Part shown: piece by piece, positions 1 through 8,939 of the stretch
Layout of the letters: the number at the start of each line of letters is the position of its first letter
Numbering within the stretch: the stretch's first letter is position 1
Assembly: GCA_015057665.1 (NCBI GenBank)
Contig: SVDY01000001.1
Location: 306,936 to 370,935 of the forward strand
Direction: 5' to 3'
From: Lachnospiraceae bacterium
GTDB lineage: Bacteria; Bacillota; Clostridia; Lachnospirales; Lachnospiraceae
DNA: 64,000 nt
The notes under the pieces: model-generated
What the model was told of the DNA's origin: nothing
The model's input: only the letters and a program-made list of their open reading frames with translations
The model's database searches: none
Program-made: the position numbers and the translations under genes

Positions 1-427
1 TTTTTCCTGTTTCATAAACGATATTTCCATCAAAAAAGCTTCTTAAATATTGATAAAAGGACCCTTTCTCTTTTACAATCTCTTTAAATATCTTGCTGTT
101 TTGAATGGCCGCATTGATCTTTAACTTGTTCCTGATAATATTTTTATTTTGTAACAACTCTTCTATCTTCTCACTATCATAGGCACAGATTTTATCCATG
201 TCAAAGCCGTCAAATGCTTCTCTGAAACTTTCTCTTTTATTGAGCACGCACTCCCAGGATAAGCCTGCCTGAAAAGATTCCAGGATCAGCATCTCATATA
301 AATAATGTTCGTCAAAATTAATCCGGCACCATTCATTATCATGATAGTCAATATATAAAGGATTTTTTAGGTTGCACCAGCGGCAACGAGGTTTATTGTC
401 GAAAACCAGGGTATGTTTCACTATCAT
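1..427 (-). CDS. tag: DNA-3-methyladenine glycosylase I, C-terminus cut by window edge
   Basis: Base-excision-repair glycosylase that removes 3-methyladenine from alkylated DNA. The minus-strand reading frame starts at the ATG at 425-427 and is open to base 1, giving about 142 of the roughly 185-190 residues usual for the family. Visible family motifs: RCRWC near the N-terminus, PLYIDYHDNEWC, FQAGLSWECVLNKRESFREAF, then IIRNKLKINAAIQN. The Cys and His of the first two motifs match the zinc-binding positions of E. coli Tag. A GGAAG-type ribosome-binding site lies very close to the ATG, so the GTG two codons later (419-421) is an alternative start. The upstream gap holds repeated AGCATGTT motifs, which could be regulatory. 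Family assignment is confident. Confidence 0.88.
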   Translation of the reverse strand, partial: MIVKHTLVFDNKPRCRWCNLKNPLYIDYHDNEWCRINFDEHYLYEMLILESFQAGLSWECVLNKRESFREAFDGFDMDKICAYDSEKIEELLQNKNIIRNKLKINAAIQNSKIFKEIVKEKGSFYQYLRSFFDGNIVYETGK

Positions 428-481
428 ACTTCCTTTCTTTTACAAATTCTTGATTACATTTTGGGATTTAATTGACTTTCT

Positions 482-732
482 AGCATGTTTATCCTTTGAA
501 AACACTCGTTTAACATGCTCGATTTTGACTCGATTTTCTATTTAGCATGTTAGAAGTATCTTTTTGTAATAGCAACATGCTTCATTACATCATATTAAGC
601 ATGTTACACTCCAAATTATATCATTTCACCATGTTTGTTGTAAAATAGTTACGAATTTGAGGCATGGTAATACTACAAATTACATTCAAAAACTTGCTTA
701 CGAATCAGTATCTTGTTGTTTCCAAGCATGTT
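482..732. repeat. Cluster of six AGCATGTT/AACATGCT octamers in the 407-bp gap 428-834
   Basis: The octamer AGCATGTT occurs at 482-489, 544-551, 598-605 and 725-732, and its reverse complement AACATGCT at 512-519 and 574-581. The first four copies form two inverted pairs with identical 22-bp spacers. Looser matches (CCATGTTT near 629, GGCATGGT near 662) lie between. The gap contains no convincing gene. It sits upstream of the tag gene, so operator sites for a dimeric regulator or small RNA hairpins are possible; this is inference. Confidence 0.6.
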
Positions 733-834
733 CATTTACCATTAATAGCATTCTCCCATGCCAAAGCACATATTTGTTCTGATTTCCCAAAGATGTGTGC
801 AGGCTTTTCAGCATAGGAGACAAAACCAGGAAAC

Positions 835-1854
835 TTAAATTTCAGAGACAGACTGTAACTTCAATGGTTTTTCCAACAACACAACCCTCTTCTCCATCGC
901 ATTCAGCTCCAACTGACACCCTATCGGCATCGTAAACATAGGAAGTGTATGACAACAGTCGAACTCCGCTAATAACGGTACCTTCGTCTCACCTAATACT
1001 TCCAAAAGAATCTCATACGGTCTTCTACCTGTTCCACCATCCTGAAATCTCTCATGCTTTCCAAGAATAATTCCTCCCACCTTTTCAAACAAACCTGCCA
1101 ATTTCAACATAGAAAAAAGCTTCTCCATTGTAAATGCATCTTTACAAGTATCTTCAATTAATAGAATATCTCCGTCTTTAATTTCTGGCATATATTCCGT
1201 TCCAAAGAATCCCCACATCGTATGTAGGTTACCACCAATCAATCTGCCTCTGCACACTCCCGGATTAATACACAACCATTCATTCTTTCGTTCTTCTTTT
1301 GATCTATCCTGTGTTGTCCAATTGATAAATTCGTCTGTCCACACAGCTGGCATCTTATATTCATATGGTATTGCAACATCTTTGCAAATAATATTCTCAA
1401 ACTCTTCAAATGTCATATCTGAAAACGGTGATAATTCACCAAATGACGCTGCAAGGGATGGCCCATAGAATGTTACTAAGCCTGTTTTTGCATATATGCC
1501 CAATAACAATGCTGTCGTATCTGAAAAGCCAATGATGATTTTAGGATGTTTCTTTAAATATTCATAATCGATGTACGGCAATATGGAATTACTGTTACTG
1601 CCGCCAATGGCAGCCATAAGAATATCCACTTCATCATTATATAAGAGTTGATTGAATTCATCTGCTCGTTCTCTAATCGTTCCAGAACGGTAAAAATCCT
1701 GTTTTCCATACAAGCTTCCATCAATGACTTTGAACCCTTTATTTTCTAAATATTGTTTTCCCCTCTCGTATCTCACTGGTACCGTTGCTGATATTGGCGA
1801 AGATGAAGAGAAGATACCGATAGTTGGTCTTTTACCTGGTTTATTTGCTTTCAT
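835..1854 (-). CDS. S66 family serine peptidase (LD-carboxypeptidase / MccF-like)
   Basis: 339 residues, the usual length for peptidase family S66. This family includes LD-carboxypeptidases, which trim murein tetrapeptides in the cytoplasm, and MccF-type enzymes, which inactivate microcin C-like peptide-nucleotides. The nucleophile motif GFSDTTALL places the catalytic Ser at about residue 111; the Glu in LLIEDTCKDAF and the His in CCHTLPMFTMPIGC fit the Ser-Glu-His triad. There is no signal peptide, so it is cytoplasmic. The ATG at 1854 follows a GGGGACGGTGG stretch. It is last in a probable minus-strand operon after an acetyltransferase gene and a broken nucleosidase gene. The longer C-terminal half and the GGSNSNS motif lean towards MccF-like, but the substrate cannot be decided from sequence. 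Confidence 0.85.
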   Translation of the reverse strand: MKANKPGKRPTIGIFSSSSPISATVPVRYERGKQYLENKGFKVIDGSLYGKQDFYRSGTIRERADEFNQLLYNDEVDILMAAIGGSNSNSILPYIDYEYLKKHPKIIIGFSDTTALLLGIYAKTGLVTFYGPSLAASFGELSPFSDMTFEEFENIICKDVAIPYEYKMPAVWTDEFINWTTQDRSKEERKNEWLCINPGVCRGRLIGGNLHTMWGFFGTEYMPEIKDGDILLIEDTCKDAFTMEKLFSMLKLAGLFEKVGGIILGKHERFQDGGTGRRPYEILLEVLGETKVPLLAEFDCCHTLPMFTMPIGCQLELNAMEKRVVLLEKPLKLQSVSEI

Positions 1855-1883
1855 AATCCACCGTCCCCTTTCAAAAACACATT

Positions 1884-2292
1884 CTATAAATTCTCGATTA
1901 CTTTTTCAAAAACTTCCAAACATTTCTTAGCAGAATTCAATGCCTCTTTGTGATATTCTTCCTACTTCGCATTGATCCGCAGCGGAAGTATCAAAATCAT
2001 AATGTACGACATCTTTTACAACACATATTCTGCTCTTTGATATATCCTCAGTTAATCCACCGCCCACACCATAATTCAATATAATTTCCACATCAAATTC
2101 AATAATTAAAAATTGTGTTGTGGATGCAGTTGCTATTTCCCCAGCTCCAGACTGCATAACATATAGCTCATATGTATCTTTGATATACTTTCGAACTTTC
2201 TGTTTTCTAATCCTTATTATTTCATCTGGTTCTCCATATCTATCGTTAAACGCCTGTATTTCAACCGCTATAACCAAACCTATTTTTTTCAT
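1884..2292 (-). pseudogene. MTA/SAH nucleosidase-like (phosphorylase superfamily) gene with internal deletion
   Basis: The frame starting at 2292 reads like the first half of a 5'-methylthioadenosine/S-adenosylhomocysteine nucleosidase: MKKIGLVIAVEIQAF, then SGAGEIATASTTQ, then ILNYGVGGGL, then HYDFDTSAADQCEVGR. It then stops at 1927 after only 121 residues, against about 230 usual. In another frame just beyond, the sequence reads EYHKEALNSAKKCLEVFEKV and ends at a TAG at 1884-1886, which resembles the end of the same family. The whole middle, including the SD motif with the catalytic Asp, is missing. I infer an internal deletion of about 300 bp that also shifted the frame. Its ATG overlaps the stop of the upstream acetyltransferase gene by 4 bases, so it was once translationally coupled. 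Confidence 0.7.
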
Positions 2293-2768
2293 TTATCTCT
2301 CCAATTCAAAAGCTCCATATTAACACTTTTCTCAGTAAAACCGTATTTTTCATACATCTTTTTCGCTGCTGCATTTTTAGCATTTACCTGCAACTCCAGA
2401 CCATCACAATCTTGTTCTTCACAAATATTTCTGGCAAATGCAAACAACTTACGTCCAATCCCTTGTCCACGATAATGTTCATCTACGCCCATGCTGTCGA
2501 TAAACATTACTTTTCTGTCAACCATTGGACCTCCGGAAATGTTCCTTGTTGAATATTTGAGTGTACCAACCACTTCTTTATTATCCAGTGTTGCAACTAT
2601 AAATTCCTGGTTGTCTACATAATCCATATACATATCAAATGGCAACACGACTTCTACATTTTTATAAACATCCGGTCTCCATTCAGTATGCATCTCCTGA
2701 ACCTGTTTCATGATTTTTTCGACTTGATTATAGTCCTTCTCTTTTGCAAATCTGATTTTAATTTCCAT
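2289..2768 (-). CDS. GNAT family N-acetyltransferase
   Basis: 159 residues from the ATG at 2766-2768 (MEIKIRFAKEKD), which is preceded at good distance by ACGAGG. A longer frame begins upstream, but its extra residues come from the 34-bp tandem repeat and are probably not protein. The acetyl-CoA-binding signature is clear: DSMGVDEHYRGQGIGRKLF followed by LQVNAKNAAAKKMYEKYGF, the beta4-alpha3 and C-terminal GNAT motifs. The acceptor substrate is unknown. Its stop overlaps the start of the broken nucleosidase gene by four bases, so the genes formed an operon running on to the S66 peptidase. Confidence 0.88.
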   Translation of the reverse strand: MEIKIRFAKEKDYNQVEKIMKQVQEMHTEWRPDVYKNVEVVLPFDMYMDYVDNQEFIVATLDNKEVVGTLKYSTRNISGGPMVDRKVMFIDSMGVDEHYRGQGIGRKLFAFARNICEEQDCDGLELQVNAKNAAAKKMYEKYGFTEKSVNMELLNWRDK

Positions 2769-2779
2769 AATATATTCCT

Positions 2780-2888
2780 CGTATTCAAGCCTCGCTCGCT
2801 GTTTAATGCTCCTCGTATTCATGTCTCAATCGTTGCTTTATGCTTTACGTATTCATGTCTCAATCGCTGCTTTATGCTTTACGTATTT
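2780..2888. repeat. 34-bp tandem repeat, about 3.2 copies
   Basis: Units start at 2780, 2814 and 2848, each 34 bp and beginning CGTATTCATGTCTC or a variant, followed by a partial CGTATTT. Units 2 and 3 are nearly identical; unit 1 is more diverged. The array lies just upstream of the acetyltransferase start and supplies its ribosome-binding site. Because 34 is not a multiple of three, copies shift frame. Confidence 0.85.
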
Positions 2889-2925
2889 GAAACAATATCT
2901 GATATACGATTAATTCGTTTATCCA

Positions 2926-2955
2926 TTAAAAAGAGCCCTGAATCAATCAGGACTC
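2926..2955 (-). terminator. Rho-independent terminator after the RimJ/RimL-like gene
   Basis: On the minus strand, GAGTCCTGA and TCAGGGCTC form a stem around a short loop (2933-2955), followed by a run of T. It lies directly after the stop at 2965. Confidence 0.85.
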
Positions 2956-2964
2956 CCAAACTTC

Positions 2965-3459
2965 TTATTTATATAATCCATAATGACAAAGATCCATGAC
3001 TCTGTCATTTTTATAGACCGCATTTCTCATAACACCTTCCAGTCCAAAACCTGCTTTGATTAAAACCTTTTTGGAAGCTTCGTTTTCTCCGAATACACTG
3101 CCGGTAATTCGAATTATATCCAGTTTTTCAAAAGCTTCTTCACAAAATTCCTGTACCGCTTCTGTGGTAATTCCTTTACCCCAGTATTTTGTCATGAGTA
3201 AGTAAGAAATATCTGCGTCCTTCTCGTATACATCTGATTTCTTTTCTAAGGAGACCATGCCAACAATGTTTCCATCCACGACAACCGCTCTATATAAACC
3301 GTCTTTTCCGTCTTTGTCAGCGACCATATTAAGCCACCAGTTTGCATTCTCATCTGTGTATGGATATGGAAGTCCATTGGAAAGATAGCTTCGATCAGCA
3401 TGATTCATAAGATTGGCCAGTTCTTTAATATCGTCTTTTTTCCATTGTCTTAAAGTCAT
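2965..3459 (-). CDS. GNAT acetyltransferase, RimJ/RimL-like
   Basis: 164 residues from the ATG at 3457-3459 (MTLRQWKKDDIKELAN), chosen because AAGGAGGA sits at ideal distance. An upstream in-frame extension has no ribosome-binding site. The layout is typical of the RimJ/RimL branch: the N-terminal LRxWxxxD motif, then ISYLLMTKYWGKGITTEAVQ (acetyl-CoA binding) and GENEASKKVLIKAGFGLEG near the C-terminus. This branch acetylates protein N-termini, aminoglycosides or other small amines; the substrate is not determinable here. It is a single-gene unit ended by the terminator at 2926-2955. Confidence 0.88.
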   Translation of the reverse strand: MTLRQWKKDDIKELANLMNHADRSYLSNGLPYPYTDENANWWLNMVADKDGKDGLYRAVVVDGNIVGMVSLEKKSDVYEKDADISYLLMTKYWGKGITTEAVQEFCEEAFEKLDIIRITGSVFGENEASKKVLIKAGFGLEGVMRNAVYKNDRVMDLCHYGLYK

Positions 3460-3587
3460 TTTGCAGTTCCTCCTTAAATTATTTCTTGTCAATATATCAC
3501 GGTTAACTCTATTTGTAAATACAATTATCACAAATCAATCCTATGTATCGCACTTTACTGCAAAAAATGGATTTTCTGTTTCTTACA

Positions 3588-3880
3588 CAGTAATTTTAAC
3601 AAATACAATTTTCAATTACAGCGCAATACCCAGAAAATTGTAATCATACAGTAACTAGATTTTCAACTGCTACTGCACAATTCTAGTTTTTATATTATCA
3701 CTCCGTAATTCATGAAAACATACTACTGCGCGATTCTGTCATTTTCTTATTCCTACAGTAATTCATAAAAACAGACTACGGTGTGAAATTTATAATAGCC
3801 AGTCTATGCAGTAACGTCATTTTTAGACTACGGAACAGAACATCAAAAATCATATTCATGCAGTAATACTAAAAAAATCC
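3588..3880. repeat. Degenerate tandem array with about 53-bp period
   Basis: A CAGTAA-like start (one copy CCGTAA) recurs at 3588, 3649, 3703, 3756, 3809 and 3861, giving spacings of 61, 54, 53, 53 and 52 bp. Within each unit a second motif of the form TAC-T/G-G-C/T follows at about 15-25 bp (for example CTACTGCACAATTC and CTACTGCGCGATTC). Identity between units is partial, so this is an old decayed array. It fills much of the 712-bp gap between the acetyltransferase gene and the end of tuf. No gene is supported here. Confidence 0.65.
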
Positions 3881-3900
3881 CCGGAGAACACAAATGCTCT
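3871..3900 (-). repeat. Half copy of the tuf terminator hairpin
   Basis: CCCCGGAGAACACAAATGCT here matches the left arm and loop of the tuf terminator at 4103-4120 almost base for base, but the expected right arm is replaced by unrelated sequence. On the minus strand it ends in a run of T. It looks like a duplicated, partly lost terminator. Confidence 0.55.
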
Positions 3901-3982
3901 AACTTCGTTGTTCGCAATAAGCCGTGCCACTTCGACTCCGCTTACGCTTCGTCTCAGTCGCGGGCTGCGCCCTATAATTAAG

Positions 3983-4020
3983 CAAAAAAATAAGGGGAAG
4001 AATGCAAGCACTCTTCCCCT
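3983..4020 (-). terminator. Second hairpin terminator downstream of tuf
   Basis: AGGGGAAGA (3993-4001) pairs with TCTTCCCCT (4012-4020). On the minus strand the stem is followed by a T-rich run ending in seven T. It would stop transcripts escaping the first tuf terminator. Confidence 0.75.
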
Positions 4021-4092
4021 GTATTATCCCCGCAACGAGATGCCTAACCTCGCCTGACGGCTCGGTCGCGGCAGTCGCCGCTTGAATAAGGC

Positions 4093-4130
4093 ATAAAAAT
4101 ATCCCGGAGAACATAAATGCTCTCCGGGAA
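4093..4130 (-). terminator. Rho-independent terminator of the str operon
   Basis: CCCGGAGA (4103-4110) and TCTCCGGG (4121-4128) form a perfect 8-bp stem around a 10-base loop, followed on the minus strand by ATATTTTTAT. It lies 42 bases past the tuf stop. Confidence 0.85.
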
Positions 4131-4171
4131 TTTTATACACTTATTCAATCATCTCGTTGCTATCGCGTAGA

Positions 4172-5365
4172 TTACTCGATGATTGTAGCAACTCTACCTG
4201 AACCTACAGTACGTCCACCTTCACGGATAGCGAATGTAAGACCCTGTTCCATAGCCATTGGATGGATAAGTTCGATTGTCATTTCGATGTTGTCGCCAGG
4301 CATACACATTTCTGTGCCTTCTGGTAACTGGCAAACGCCTGTTACGTCAGATGTTCTGAAGTAGAACTGTGGTCTGTAGTTGTTGAAGAAAGGAGTATGA
4401 CGTCCACCTTCATCTTTTGTTAATACGTAAACCTGAGCTGTGAATTTTTTGTGGCATTTTACGCTGCCTGGTTTGGAAAGAACCTGTCCTCTTTCGATTT
4501 CTGTTCTTGCAACACCACGAAGAAGAGCACCGATGTTGTCACCAGCCTGAGCTTCGTCAAGAAGTTTACGGAACATTTCAACACCTGTTACTACTACTGT
4601 ACGTGTTTCTTCTTTGATACCAACGATTTCTACCTGGTCAGATACATGAAGAACACCACGTTCTACTCTACCTGTAGCTACTGTACCACGACCTGTGATA
4701 GAGAATACGTCTTCTACTGGCATAAGGAATGGTTTGTCTGTGTCACGTTCTGGGTTAGGAATCCATTCGTCAACAGCGTCCATAAGTTCCATGATTTTGT
4801 CGCCCCATTCGCCGTTTGGATCTTCAAGAGCCATAAGACCAGAACCCTGGATAACTGGTGTGTCATCGCCTGGGAAGTCATATTCGGAAAGGAGTTCACG
4901 GATTTCCATTTCTACTAATTCTAATAATTCTTCGTCGTCTACCATGTCACATTTGTTCATGAATACTACGATGTAAGGAACACCTACCTGACGGGAAAGA
5001 AGGATATGTTCTCTTGTCTGAGCCATAACACCGTCTGTAGCAGCTACGATAAGGATAGCGCCGTCCATCTGAGCAGCACCAGTGATCATGTTCTTAACGT
5101 AGTCAGCATGTCCTGGACAGTCAACGTGTGCATAGTGTCTTTTTTCTGTTTCGTATTCAACGTGAGCTGTAGAGATTGTGATACCACGTTCTCTTTCTTC
5201 TGGAGCTTTATCGATGTTTTCGAAATCTACTTTTACGTTACCTGCTACTCTTTCAGCTAATACTTTTGTGATAGCAGCTGTTGTAGTTGTTTTACCGTGG
5301 TCAACGTGTCCGATTGTACCAATGTTACAATGTGGTTTAGTTCTGTTGAACGTAGCTTTTGCCAT
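4172..5365 (-). CDS. tuf: Translation elongation factor Tu
   Basis: 397 residues, the normal EF-Tu length. It delivers aminoacyl-tRNA to the ribosomal A site as a GTPase. The start is the ATG at 5363-5365 ([16 protein letters not shown]) behind AAGGAGGA; a 19-residue upstream extension is not real. GTPase motifs are intact: GHVDHGKTT (P-loop), [14 protein letters not shown] and NKCD, followed by the two beta-barrel domains and the C-terminal [15 protein letters not shown]. Last gene of rpsL-rpsG-fusA-tuf, 159 bases after fusA with a hairpin between. Confidence 0.98.
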   Translation of the reverse strand: MAKATFNRTKPHCNIGTIGHVDHGKTTTTAAITKVLAERVAGNVKVDFENIDKAPEERERGITISTAHVEYETEKRHYAHVDCPGHADYVKNMITGAAQMDGAILIVAATDGVMAQTREHILLSRQVGVPYIVVFMNKCDMVDDEELLELVEMEIRELLSEYDFPGDDTPVIQGSGLMALEDPNGEWGDKIMELMDAVDEWIPNPERDTDKPFLMPVEDVFSITGRGTVATGRVERGVLHVSDQVEIVGIKEETRTVVVTGVEMFRKLLDEAQAGDNIGALLRGVARTEIERGQVLSKPGSVKCHKKFTAQVYVLTKDEGGRHTPFFNNYRPQFYFRTSDVTGVCQLPEGTEMCMPGDNIEMTIELIHPMAMEQGLTFAIREGGRTVGSGRVATIIE

Positions 5366-5437
5366 TTTGATTTCCTCCTTAAATGGACTGCTTCTTCTTT
5401 GCAGTCGAATCTTTTTATACAATGGTAATGCTTAGAT

Positions 5438-5473
5438 AACACTAAGCACGGCTTTAAGCCGTAACTAAGTGTT
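5438..5473 (-). other. Long inverted repeat between fusA and tuf
   Basis: AACACTAAG and CTAAGTGTT flank an inner ACGGCTT/AAGCCGT stem, giving a two-part hairpin. On the minus strand it is not followed by a T-run, so it is more likely an RNA processing or stability element, or a partial attenuator giving tuf a different dosage, than a terminator. Confidence 0.55.
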
Positions 5474-5524
5474 ATTATATTTTATTTCTTTTACATTTTC
5501 AAGATAAACTTTTAGAAAATGTGA

Positions 5525-7639
5525 TTATTTTTTAGCTGCAAGGATTTTTTCCTGAACAGACTTTGGAACTGGCTCATATTTTTCGAAGAACATAGAGTAG
5601 TTACCACGTCCCTGTGTTCTGGAACGTAAGTCTGTGGAGTATCCGAACATTTCAGAAAGTGGAACGAAAGATCTGATCATCTTTCCGCCACCGATGTCAT
5701 CCATACCTTCGATACGGCCACGACGGGAGTTGATATCACCGATAACGTCGCCCATGTAATCTTCTGGTACAGAAACTTCTACTTTCATGATTGGCTCAAG
5801 TAATACAGCGCCTGCTTTGTGCATAGCATCTTTGAATGCCATGGAACCAGCGATCTTGAACGCCATTTCAGAAGAGTCAACTTCATGGTAAGATCCGTCG
5901 TAAACAACAGCTTTAACACCAAGTACAGGGAATCCAGCAAGGATACCGGACTTAGCAGCTTCTTCGATACCTGCACCAACAGCTGGGATGTATTCTTTAG
6001 GAATAGCACCACCAACAACTTCGGATTCGAATTTGAATAATTCTTCTCCGTTGGCATCCATAGGTTCGAAACGAACTTTACAGTGACCATACTGACCACG
6101 ACCACCGGACTGTTTTGCGTATTTGGATTCAACGTCAACAGCCTTAGTGAAGGATTCTTTGTATGCTACCTGTGGAGCACCTACGTTAGCTTCTACTTTG
6201 AATTCACGAAGGAGACGGTCAACGATGATTTCAAGGTGAAGTTCACCCATACCAGCGATGATTGTCTGACCTGTTTCCTGATCTGTATGAGCACGGAATG
6301 TTGGGTCTTCTTCAGCAAGTTTTGCTAAAGCTTCACCAAGTTTGCCCTGACCAGCTTTTGTCTTAGGCTCGATAGCGAGCTCGATAACTGGTTCTGGGAA
6401 TTCCATGGATTCGAGGATTACCGGATGCTGGTCATCACAGATTGTGTCACCTGTAGATGTGAATTTGAAGCCGATAGCAGCTGCAATATCACCAGAGTAA
6501 ACTTTGTCAAGTTCTTCTCTCTTGTTAGCGTGCATCTGAAGGATACGGCCAACACGTTCTTTTTTGCCTTTTGTTGCATTTAAGATGTAGGAACCGGAGT
6601 TCATTGTACCGGAGTACACACGGAAGTAAGCTAACTTACCTACGAATGGGTCTGTCATAATCTTGAATGCTAAAGCGGAGAATGGTTCTTCATCGGAAGA
6701 ATGTCTTACGATTGGGTTACCATCCATATCTGTACCTTCGATAGCAGGGATGTCAAGTGGAGATGGCATGAATTCGATAACAGCATCGAGAAGTTTCTGT
6801 ACACCTTTGTTTCTGTAAGCTGTACCGCAGCATACTGGAATTGCTTTACATTCGCATGTAGCTTTTCTTAATACTGCTTTCATTTCTTCTACAGATGGTT
6901 CTTCGCCTTCTAAATACATCATCATTAAATCGTCATCTAATTCGCAGATTTTTTCTACTAATTCAGAACGATAGATTTCTGCTTCGTCAGCAACTTCTTC
7001 AGGGATATCAATGATAGAAATGTCATCGCCCTTATCATCGTTGTAGATGTACGCCTGCATTTCAAATAAGTCTACGATACCTCTGAATGTATCTTCTGCT
7101 CCAATTGGAATCTGGAGACAAATAGCGTTTTTACCTAAACGGTCACGGATCTGATCAACAGTTCCGTAGAAGTTTGCACCAAGGATATCCATCTTATTGA
7201 TGAATGCCATTCTTGGTACGTTGTATGTGTCAGCCTGACGCCATACATTTTCGGACTGAGGTTCTACACCACCCTTTGCACAGAAAACGCCTACAGCGCC
7301 GTCTAATACACGAAGGGAACGTTCTACCTCTACTGTAAAGTCAACGTGTCCTGGAGTATCAATGATGTTAATACGGTGCTCTAAAGCGCCAGGTTTTGCT
7401 TTACACTGTTCCTGAAGAGTCCAGTGGCATGTTGTAGCCGCTGAAGTAATTGTGATACCTCTTTCCTGCTCCTGTTCCATCCAGTCCATGGTAGCAGTAC
7501 CTTCATGAGTATCACCAATTTTATAGTTTACACCAGTATAATATAAGATACGCTCTGTTGTTGTTGTTTTACCAGCATCGATATGAGCCATAATACCAAT
7601 ATTTCTGGTTCTATCTAATGGATATTCTCTTCCAGCCAA
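5525..7639 (-). CDS. fusA: Translation elongation factor G
   Basis: 704 residues, full length for EF-G, the GTPase that drives ribosomal translocation and, with RRF, recycling. N-terminal GTPase motifs: [36 protein letters not shown] and NKMD. Domains II to V follow, ending in the [15 protein letters not shown] region typical of domain V. The ATG at 7639 ([13 protein letters not shown]) follows AAGGAGG. Third gene in the str operon, 68 bases after rpsG. Confidence 0.98.
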   Translation of the reverse strand: MAGREYPLDRTRNIGIMAHIDAGKTTTTERILYYTGVNYKIGDTHEGTATMDWMEQEQERGITITSAATTCHWTLQEQCKAKPGALEHRINIIDTPGHVDFTVEVERSLRVLDGAVGVFCAKGGVEPQSENVWRQADTYNVPRMAFINKMDILGANFYGTVDQIRDRLGKNAICLQIPIGAEDTFRGIVDLFEMQAYIYNDDKGDDISIIDIPEEVADEAEIYRSELVEKICELDDDLMMMYLEGEEPSVEEMKAVLRKATCECKAIPVCCGTAYRNKGVQKLLDAVIEFMPSPLDIPAIEGTDMDGNPIVRHSSDEEPFSALAFKIMTDPFVGKLAYFRVYSGTMNSGSYILNATKGKKERVGRILQMHANKREELDKVYSGDIAAAIGFKFTSTGDTICDDQHPVILESMEFPEPVIELAIEPKTKAGQGKLGEALAKLAEEDPTFRAHTDQETGQTIIAGMGELHLEIIVDRLLREFKVEANVGAPQVAYKESFTKAVDVESKYAKQSGGRGQYGHCKVRFEPMDANGEELFKFESEVVGGAIPKEYIPAVGAGIEEAAKSGILAGFPVLGVKAVVYDGSYHEVDSSEMAFKIAGSMAFKDAMHKAGAVLLEPIMKVEVSVPEDYMGDVIGDINSRRGRIEGMDDIGGGKMIRSFVPLSEMFGYSTDLRSRTQGRGNYSMFFEKYEPVPKSVQEKILAAKK

Positions 7640-7707
7640 GGTTCTTCCTCCTTATGGTAATGAGCAGGCGGCATAAAAGCCGCCATGCTTGGTTGATGTC
7701 AAATAAA

Positions 7708-8178
7708 TTAGAATCTGTAATGTGCGAAAGCTTTGTTTGCTTCTGCCATTCTGTGCATTTCTTCTTTTCTCTTTACAGATGCGCCTGCATTGTTTGCTGC
7801 ATCCATAATTTCGTTAGCGAGTCTTTCTTCCATTGTTCTCTCGCCTCTTTTACGAGAAAATGTTGTCATCCAACGAAGAGCTAATGCCTGTCTTCTTTCT
7901 GGACGTACATCGATAGGTACCTGGTATGTTGCACCACCAATACGTCTAGCTTTTACTTCAAGAACTGGCATGATGTTGTTCATTGCATCTGTAAATACTT
8001 CTAATGCATCTCTTCCTGTAGTAGATGCTACTCTTTCGAAAGCTCCGTAAACAATTTTCTGAGCTGTTCCTTTCTTACCATCTAACATGATGTTGTTGAT
8101 AAGTTTAGTAACAACCTTGTTATTGTAAATTGGATCTGCTAATACATCTCTTTTTGCAATATGTCCTTTACGTGGCAC
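7708..8178 (-). CDS. rpsG: 30S ribosomal protein S7, GTG start
   Basis: 156 residues, the usual S7 length, binding the 3' major domain of 16S rRNA and nucleating 30S head assembly. The start is a GTG at 8176-8178 (reading [16 protein letters not shown]) behind AAGGAGGG. An ATG 15 codons upstream is in frame but has no ribosome-binding site and adds non-family residues. Typical motifs: [31 protein letters not shown] and the C-terminal [25 protein letters not shown] end. In E. coli S7 represses its own operon through the rpsL-rpsG gap; a hairpin is present in the equivalent gap here. Confidence 0.97.
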   Translation of the reverse strand: MPRKGHIAKRDVLADPIYNNKVVTKLINNIMLDGKKGTAQKIVYGAFERVASTTGRDALEVFTDAMNNIMPVLEVKARRIGGATYQVPIDVRPERRQALALRWMTTFSRKRGERTMEERLANEIMDAANNAGASVKRKEEMHRMAEANKAFAHYRF

Positions 8179-8399
8179 GGTTCTTCCCTCCTTAATCAAA
8201 TTTCTTAAATCATCGGTACTCATGCAGATTCATTCTCTGCCTAGCAGAAAACTATCTGCTCGTTCATGCTCGGACTGCGAATCTCTATTTTAACCTGCAA
8301 CCAACAGGGAAAATATTGCTATTCCGGCATTTTTCATTTGTCTGCTGCGGCTTTCACGCGGCTGCTTTTTCTTGTTTTTCTTTCAGAAGACGACTTACC
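8179..8399 (-). promoter_or_regulatory. rpsL-rpsG intercistronic region with hairpin
   Basis: An unusually long 221-base gap inside the operon. AGCAGA (8243-8248) pairs with TCTGCT (8255-8260), and CTGCTGCGGC/GCGGCTGC-type repeats occur near 8341-8368. An S7 autoregulatory site is possible by analogy with E. coli, but I see no sequence match that proves it. Confidence 0.35.
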
Positions 8400-8813
8400 T
8401 TATTTTTTAGGTCTCTTAGCGCCGTATTTGGAACGAGCCTGACGTCTGTTAGCAACACCTGCTGTATCAAGTGTACCACGAACGATATGGTAACGTGTAC
8501 CTGGTAAGTCTTTTACTCTACCACCACGGATAAGAACAACACTGTGTTCCTGAAGGTTGTGGCCTTCACCTGGGATGTAGCTTGTTACTTCGATTCCGTT
8601 AGAAAGACGAACTCTGGCAATTTTACGAAGAGCAGAGTTTGGTTTCTTAGGAGTAGCTGTTTTTACTGCTGTACAAACGCCTCTTTTCTGAGGAGCACTT
8701 GCGTTTGTCTGTTTTTTGTGAAGGGAGTTAAATCCTTTCTGAAGTGCTGGTGCAGTACTTTTCTTTTCGAGAGACTGTCTTCCTTTTCTTACTAACTGGT
8801 TAAAAGTTGGCAT
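8400..8813 (-). CDS. rpsL: 30S ribosomal protein S12
   Basis: 137 residues. S12 sits at the decoding centre; its [15 protein letters not shown] and [17 protein letters not shown] loops contain the Lys residues altered in streptomycin-resistant mutants, and here both carry the wild-type Lys (KKPNS, RVKDLPG). The ATG at 8811-8813 ([13 protein letters not shown]) follows GGAGGTGA; five extra upstream codons are not part of the family. First gene of the str operon behind a consensus promoter at 8940-8968 and a structured leader. Confidence 0.98.
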   Translation of the reverse strand: MPTFNQLVRKGRQSLEKKSTAPALQKGFNSLHKKQTNASAPQKRGVCTAVKTATPKKPNSALRKIARVRLSNGIEVTSYIPGEGHNLQEHSVVLIRGGRVKDLPGTRYHIVRGTLDTAGVANRRQARSKYGAKRPKK

Positions 8814-8869
8814 CGATTTCACCTCCATGCATATTTTCTACTGCGGTTGCCTGATTCATACCTTATCTT

Positions 8870-8935
8870 GGAAAGAATTTTCTTTCCGGTAAAAAATCTA
8901 ATAGGTGTGTACGCTTGTAGTTCACGCACACACCT
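8870..8935 (-). promoter_or_regulatory. rpsL 5' leader with two hairpins
   Basis: Directly after the predicted transcription start, AGGTGTGTGCG pairs with CGTACACACCT (8903-8935; eleven pairs with one G-U), followed after a few bases by a run of six T. A second hairpin, GGAAAGAA/TTCTTTCC with a 2-base loop, covers 8870-8887. The first hairpin plus T-run could act as a transcription attenuator. I do not recognise it as a named leader family. Confidence 0.55.
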
Positions 8936-8939
8936 AAAG

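Noticed and set aside
482..732. CRISPR-like spacing of the AGCATGTT motif
   Set aside because: Repeats are only 8 bases and alternate in orientation; no cas genes are nearby.
3899..4114. 71-residue frame across the tuf terminators
   Set aside because: It spans two strong terminator hairpins and has no ribosome-binding site.
4451..4918. 155-residue open frame antisense to tuf
   Set aside because: Cys/Phe/Thr-rich composition typical of a shadow frame; no ribosome-binding site; lies wholly within conserved tuf.
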